Origin: Kappaphycus alvarezii
Lineage: Eukaryota; Rhodophyta; Florideophyceae; Gigartinales; Solieriaceae
Reading direction: 5' to 3'
Assembly: GCA_002205965.3 (NCBI GenBank)
Contig: NADL03000519.1
Coordinates: forward strand, 62,001-126,000
Length of the DNA: 64,000 nt
Shown here: piece after piece, positions 58,177 through 64,000 of the stretch
Numbering within the stretch: position 1 is the first letter of the stretch
Layout: each line of letters opens with the position of its first letter
The notes under the pieces: generated by a model
What the model was told of the DNA's origin: nothing
Database searches by the model: none
Seen by the model: the letters and a program-made list of their open reading frames with translations, nothing else
Translations under genes and position numbers: made by a program

Positions 58177-59644
58177 GTTTGCTTTATTTGAAGCGAGCTC
58201 GAAGGAAAATGTTTTGGCGATGCCCTATATTAACTGCCTAGGCGAATGTTCTACTCCACAGTCGAATCCTTCACCCCTAGGTTCACATCCAAACATATGA
58301 TTTTGAATGAAAGGGTAGAGGGGTGCTACGACCCTGAGAGACCAATCCTATACTGGCGGAGGGCTTCGGTATTGCCCCTTGGCACGAGGTCTCCAGAAAT
58401 CCGGAGAGGGGACCCTTTCAGTACTCTAACATGCCACAGGCCCAGTGAAGGAGGATGTTACTCTGTTCGGGATATCTCAAGGAGCTATCTACGATAACAT
58501 TCAACCGCTTCTTACCCAATAAGAAGCTCTCCGCGACTATCTATAACAAACTGAACTGACATTCTAGAAACTAATCAAGTCCGATTAGCTCCCAGAATAT
58601 ACATCTCTCCCAGTAATAATTGTTCTATATTTCAACAAGATTGGTGCTAGTGAGCTTTAAAGCACTAATGAACGATAAAGTGATAAGCAACCACGGTCCC
58701 CATGCAATATCAATTTGGCGGTAAAGCGATTATTCGGGGGTTTCTTCACCGAAGCAAGGTTCAATGCCCTCTCCTAGGCTAGAGAGTAATCGTATAGGCA
58801 GTGGTAGCCGTCAGGACAACTTTCCCTAGAACTTCCTTCCTTGTCCTGGCGATTGATATGACTACAGAATGCATCTCAAAGTGTGTGGCGCAGGATTTGA
58901 TCGTTGAATAAGTGTACCGTGTGGTTCACAGGGCGTTAACAACTTAAACAACACGACGAAATGAGATCACGAACAGTCGTCGACTACTGCCCCACTACAT
59001 TTAAGGACACTCCCTGCAAGACCAAGACTTCACCGAGATTCAGCCACGTATTCAAGAGCGGAAGGCCAAGAAAAAAAGTACCAACAACAACTCAAAATCC
59101 AACACCTACAAGCGAACGTAGAGACGAAAATTACAAGCGGGAAAACCAAAAACAAATAGTAAAAGGGGAAGTTAGTGACCAAGAGCAATCAATTATCGAA
59201 GAAGGAACAAAAAATCGAAATACAGTAGTGGTGACCAACCACAAAAAACCTCCAAAGCGGTAAAAAAATCACAATAACAGCAGTCGGAAACAATAACCGA
59301 CTTCCGACACAATAATTAACAATCAAAACACCCGAAGCCACCAACAACAATCAATTTCCAACAAAAAATAACTAAAAAATGACGGTAGGAGCTACCTGCT
59401 TCGGAAGACAGTAAACACAGCAAACGCAGCAACAGTGCCGGCAAAATGACCAACAAGACTATAGATCGGTAGATGAATGATGAGTGGGGTGTGTGGTTAG
59501 GGAGGTTACAGTGGATACGGGGAGGGAGAGAGGGTGCGATAATTATAATAGGGAAGAGGACATGCAGTGGTTTAGAGGGGAAGCGTTTTGGCGGTGATTG
59601 AGGGGGAAAGAGGGTGTGCGGTGGTTTAAGGGCTTACTAGTTAG
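58177..59644 (-). other. Non-coding leader of copy B
   Basis: It matches the copy A leader in its gag-proximal third (58310-58640) and in having a purine-rich plus strand near the LTR (59480-59640). An A/C-rich zone lies at 58930-59410. A plus-strand frame there (58961-59263) is Lys/Thr/Asn-rich low complexity and not a believable gene. The sequence inside the LTR, CTAACTAGTAAG on the sense strand, is where a primer-binding site would be. Confidence 0.45.
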
Positions 59645-59921
59645 TGTTTATGCCACCAAAACGTTTGCAGAAAGGCCTTCAGCAGACCTAGTTATTCGCG
59701 AGACGCTCCTTTCGCCGGCGGAACAGAGCGCGGAAAAGAAGTTCTATGAACGACATAATTGCGATGAGGAGTCATTTGGACTCCAGTGTGCCGAGAGAGG
59801 GGTCAAAATTATTTCCAGCGCTGCCGTCGTAAATCTCAAATTAACGTAAAACATTTACATCTAACGGCCTCAAAAAAAAGCAAGTGAGCAACACTTTAGG
59901 TCCTAGTTCCAGTCATCTTCA
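59645..59921 (-). repeat. 5' LTR of copy B
   Basis: Partner of 53651-53927, with the same length (277 bp), TG...CA ends on the sense strand, and shared CTAACGGCCTCA and CATCTTCA. Confidence 0.8.
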
Positions 59922-62900
59922 CAGGAATCAACTGGGTACGGTATGGAACACGTACAGTAGTGTAAAATATCCCTACCCATGGAAAAGGCCCTTTATACGG
60001 AGCACAGTAATTATATTTAGTGCAAAACCCTGAATATATGTGCTCCATAACAGCACTGGCAAATAATCATGCAAACATCCGTCCACTTTTTGCCGTGATG
60101 CACTTGGTAGTATTTCTCCGTCGGTATCATATTTTCTGTATTCTCTCCTTACAACATCTTCTTTGAAATGACCGATCGAGTCCAAAAACTCCAGCGCTGT
60201 ATGAAGAAACCATTCCACCAAGTAGCAGAAGAACTGGGACACGGCCTCTACCGTCATCTAAGTTATACTACCTCACCTCTTCATCTACGTCCCAACTAGA
60301 ACCTACATTCAGAAAGATACATAGAGCTCATCGTCAATGAGAGTAAGATTCAAATCACTGCCAGCCAACGCTCAACCAGACTGCACATACCACAGTATGG
60401 TATGTCAACCCTACCAAATTGACTGACACGTGAATTGCAATTTTGTCCTTTTTTACGGCACCAAGACAGTGACTGAACGTTGAACCACCCATTTATTGCT
60501 TTCGACGCATGAAATATCAAACAAAGAAGATATTTGCAAACGTATAAGAAACTGGGATTACTGTCATCGTTTGATATGAAGCACCATTCGCACATTAAAT
60601 CCTCCGTATCTCTAGAGCTGAATTTCATCTTAATTTACAAATATACCACTCCGTCATCATAGAACTCCACCTTCATAACCTTTCCCACTACATTTAAACC
60701 TTGTAAGCTCGAATTGTAGGTTCTAATAACTCAAATTATCGTTCGCGTCAAATGATACCAAAAAAAGCTCTGATCTCAGTTGCATCTCGTGTCCGGCTAG
60801 TTCTTCTTCTGACTCGCGCGCCTCTTTAAATTTCCGTAAAACCTACTACCACAAGACTTGAGAATTAATACTGTGTCGAGCGCTTTGACTACAGGGGAAA
60901 AACACAACTCGTCCGCCTCAAACGCGCGTATTTCAAATAATCGTGAAAGCAGCACTAATTAGATCCAGCACACTTTCAAGGCCTATTTCTGACCCAAATT
61001 TTCTCTTTTATACTTATAACCCTACAAAAAGGCCTTCTGTGTTGCACGTCCCCTCTCAGACTACTAAATACACCGGAAAAGGCTCAATTATTGCACGAAG
61101 TGGCGCAATATTCTATTTCCCATTTGAGAATAGGCAATGACCTCCACACACACTTCATATTCGTCTAAATGGCAAGAGACACTTTAATTTACATTATTCG
61201 CATCTCAGAAGTTTTAATATTGCTCTTTGAGGTCCTTCTAGACCCTCAATTCACGTTTTAATTTTAAAGTTTAGGTAATGATTTTTTGAAAATCAATTAA
61301 ATTTCGAAATAATTGTGAAACTTTGCAACATCCTCAGGACAAAAACATGCTCGCAGATTGATTTTGTGATGACTGGATCATTGACCGCAAATCTCGACTT
61401 TGATTCCCTATTACTAATAGTTCTGATCGGCGCACATCATCAAAAGTTTCAAGAAAATACAGTAGCCACAACCGACCACATCTTCCATATATTAAAATAA
61501 CCTTAAAATATCCCCTTCGTAGCCCAAATAACTGAGTCTGCCGGTATAAATACAAATTACCTCTAAACTAGTTTACATCCCACGAACGTGAATTTGATAA
61601 GAAAATATTTGGTGAAGACTTCCATAAAACTCTATCGAATGAATTTCCGCGCAGGTAATGTTTTTGAAATTAATCGTTCAGGCACATCGAGTTTTTCTCT
61701 CCTCCCGACTTTTCTTTGCGAATCTCTTCACATCTAGGTCGAAAAACACCAGCCGGTGATTGATCTTTTACGGTTTATATAAGATATATTGCCAACCAGT
61801 TTGGTTCAATGCCGACACGTACTGTTCCCGTCTTGATATGTAGTACTGGAAATTCTCTTCAGACCCCAATTGATGGGTTGCCTATGCAATATATCACCGA
61901 AATCACATCAGTAATATGTTTAATATTCAACCAATACAGTCGTAAATTTTCCCGCAGCCCGAACGGGAGTCTTCAACCCTTTTTTCAGGAGTACATTTAC
62001 ACAAGCCGCGATTCTGAACTTAATCAATAGGAAAATACGCATTTTCTTTAATTATCCCTGGAAATTATATGAAATTCTACTAAACGCACATCTCGAGCAA
62101 TCGTAACTATGAATTGTGAATTAAACAGTAACACAGATTAGCAAAGCTTCATTTTTCATCTCTATAATCCATTATATTATTTCACAAGCTCTTCTCAGAG
62201 GGAGTCTTTTGCACGGAAGCGTTAAAGTATTCAAGATTTCATCGAAAATGGTTCTCTAACGCACTTCTTCACTGCTGCTCTGAAAAATTCTTAATGTATG
62301 CGAAACTTAGTTTGCAGCTGTAACTAGTCACATTAATCTCTTTTGTCGCAAATTGCGTTGAAATCGCCTATTGAAAGATGCAAACACAGCTTTATCCCAG
62401 CTTTATTTAAACAGTTGTACTCATTATTTGAAGTATGAACGAAACCAGATTCGCTCAGTCTAACAAGTCCACCTATGTTACAATTAATGGAAGCCAAAGC
62501 CGTTTACTAATTCCGTAACCAAAAATTAAACTGCAAAAGACTCCAAAGTCTCCCTGAGAAGCAGCCGAAACCTTGCCGCTGTTGAAGAAGTGACTCACCT
62601 GATCATTTCATGGCAAAATGCATTAATCAAAACTCTATTTAGATAGTTGCATCAAAACTCGCTCATTTTTATAATGCGATTGGGAAGGAAAAAAAGCATT
62701 AAAATTGTTCTCTTTAGAAAATTGTAGGTATTCGAATCATATCTGTCGAACAAGAGGGACATTTAGACCTTATAAAACCAGATCTTAAGCATTTCGAGAA
62801 ACTTATCGACATATGTCCCAATTGGGAATAGCAGACAAGACCGAGATCAGAAAGCCATCGACTTTACGGTAATCATTAATAAATATCCGACAATTTAATT

Positions 62901-63300
62901 CAAAATGCTTCAAATTATCATCCCATTTCTATTCAAAATGCCTATTAGGACTTTCATAAAATTTTCTACATATTTATTTCATATCCCAGCCTTTATCTGT
63001 TGTAAAATCATAATTACACGAAGAAGGAAGCCCGTGAAAAACGTTTTGTCAACGCAGACCGATAATGACTACGTTTGCTTCTTAAAAGAGATCAAAATTC
63101 TTCTAAAACACATCTCATACATCCAAGTACCTGCCTCAATTAATTTTCAAGGCGCCTGTTAAAACATAGGGACAAAAAAGCGATCTTTGCACGCAGCCAA
63201 GCTACCGCGTACTGAAAAATGGCTTGGTTTGAAACCAACTTTTAAGCATCACATACCTATTACCGCTTCGACTAATCCCGATTCTACTATAGATTTTACC
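59922..63300. other. AT-rich stretch without recognisable genes
   Basis: Only short frames. A minus-strand pair (60350-60628 and 59973-60257) is somewhat protein-like, but no family was recognised. No repeats or LTRs were seen. Confidence 0.3.
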
Positions 63301-64000
63301 CAAGCCTCGAAATAATTACAGTTCGCAGAGAGACCCCTGATATTGATTTTCTCATCAAATGGATGGGTGTTATCAATGAAGAGATAGCGATTCTTCTCGG
63401 ACTAGATGTACTTTAAAGAGAAAAGTTAGTCGTCAAGAACGTCGCTAACGTACTCATTATCAAATATTTTCTCGAAATCATCGGAAGTGCCCACCTAAAT
63501 GAAGTATCTGGGGTTTCATTGCGGACTCTTAAGGAATCATTATGATCTTTTGCCAGCTGCTAACATCCTCCCCCAAAACACAATCCTTCAAGATATCAAT
63601 ACCGAAAAATATAGTTTTCAACTTTACAATTTCCTTTGATCTCATTTCTACAGAAGTAGATGACATTCTACACGTAGGTTGCTTTGAAACCCATTCCGGT
63701 GATGCTGAAGTCCTGATTTTCCAACCTCTCAATTTTATTTGGCGATTCATCTCGAAACTACATGCTATCTTCTACGGGTTCACGGAAGGTTTAATGTTGA
63801 TTAAGGAACAGGCTTTTTATCAACACGCTTTACATACATTACTACCATTAAAAGAATAAAACTGGAGTCTTTTAGAGTCAAGTGATACAAAAATCTTGAA
63901 CCTGCAGGAAGATACGGCGGACTGCTAGATCTAATTACTCGAAACATTCGCTTCGACTATCCCGCAGTAGAAATTTATCCACACCCTAAAAATTGCTATC
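63301..64000 (+). pseudogene. Copia protease-integrase relic at the right edge
   Basis: The plus strand reads EEIAILLGLDVL, a stop, REKLVVKNVANVL (63380-63460). This matches the 'IPxLLGLDVLxREKLxVDNVxNVL' end of the copia protease. At 63880-64000 GRYGGLLDLITRNIRFDYPA resembles the start of integrase after its zinc site. It runs off the window. Frame breaks are frequent. The match is by memory of family patterns, so moderate certainty. Confidence 0.45.

Larger units (their letters stand above)
53651..59921 (-). mobile_element. Full-length but eroded Ty1/copia element, copy B (6.3 kb)
   Basis: Direct LTRs of 277 bp (59645-59921 and 53651-53927) enclose, on the minus strand, leader, gag, protease, integrase, RT and RNase H in copia order. 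Gag and leader match copy A. Stops and frameshifts are spread over all genes and the LTRs are strongly diverged, so the insertion is old. No 5-bp target duplication is left (GATGT versus CAGGA). It lies just upstream of the amidohydrolase gene. Confidence 0.85.

Noticed and set aside
58961-59263. 100-codon Lys/Thr-rich plus-strand frame
   Set aside because: Lies in the non-coding leader of copy B, antisense to the element, low complexity.

Overview
The window is nuclear DNA of a eukaryote with compact, intron-poor genes set among dense layers of mobile-element wreckage. Three host genes are recognisable: a P5A-type ER ATPase (11466-15148, +), a polyprenol reductase (15186-16060, -, one 83-nt intron) and an M20-family allantoate-amidohydrolase-like enzyme (50925-52490, -). 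A 3.7-kb ATPase without introns, an 83-nt GTATGT intron, and Ty1/copia polyproteins of the kind common in red algae make a multicellular red alga my best guess. This is an inference from general resemblance; no single marker proves it.

Layout. 1-4.8 kb: a minus-strand copia element (copy A), cut by the window edge, with gag fused to reverse transcriptase and a ~1-kb LTR-like repeat inserted in the polymerase. 5.1-6.0 kb: a Tc1/mariner relic. 6.1-9.5 kb: a second copy of the ~1-kb repeat, split by a 2.6-kb pogo/Tigger-type DNA transposon with perfect 26-bp terminal inverted repeats and a TA target duplication. 10.2-10.65 kb: the C-terminal piece of another retroelement protein. 11.4-16.1 kb: two convergent host genes whose stop codons lie 37 bp apart. 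16.6-24.5 kb: a second, degenerate Tigger/CENP-B-like transposase, split by a 5.9-kb copia-type LTR element (copy C). Copy C also carries an unexplained antisense ORF. 24.5-50.4 kb: a clearly more AT-rich stretch without intact genes, in which short pieces of copia integrase, RT and RNase H, a zinc-knuckle gag and a Ty3/gypsy-like RNase H can still be read. 50.4-53.6 kb: the amidohydrolase among short GTAC/TACAG repeats. 53.65-59.92 kb: a complete but eroded copia element (copy B) bounded by two 277-bp LTRs. 59.9-64 kb: AT-rich sequence ending in another copia protease/integrase relic.

How it fits together. The host genes are housekeeping functions of the secretory pathway (ER P5A transport, dolichol synthesis) and purine-nitrogen salvage. 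The rest can be read as a stack of insertions of different ages. The pogo-like element looks youngest (perfect ends). Copy C is intermediate (its LTRs agree at roughly 85-90% by eye). Copy B and the AT-rich interior are oldest. No tRNA, rRNA or CRISPR was seen. The most unusual items are the antisense ORF inside copy C, the PCNA-binding-type motif beyond an in-frame stop in the pogo transposase, and the confinement of TACAG/GTAC repeats to the surroundings of the host genes.
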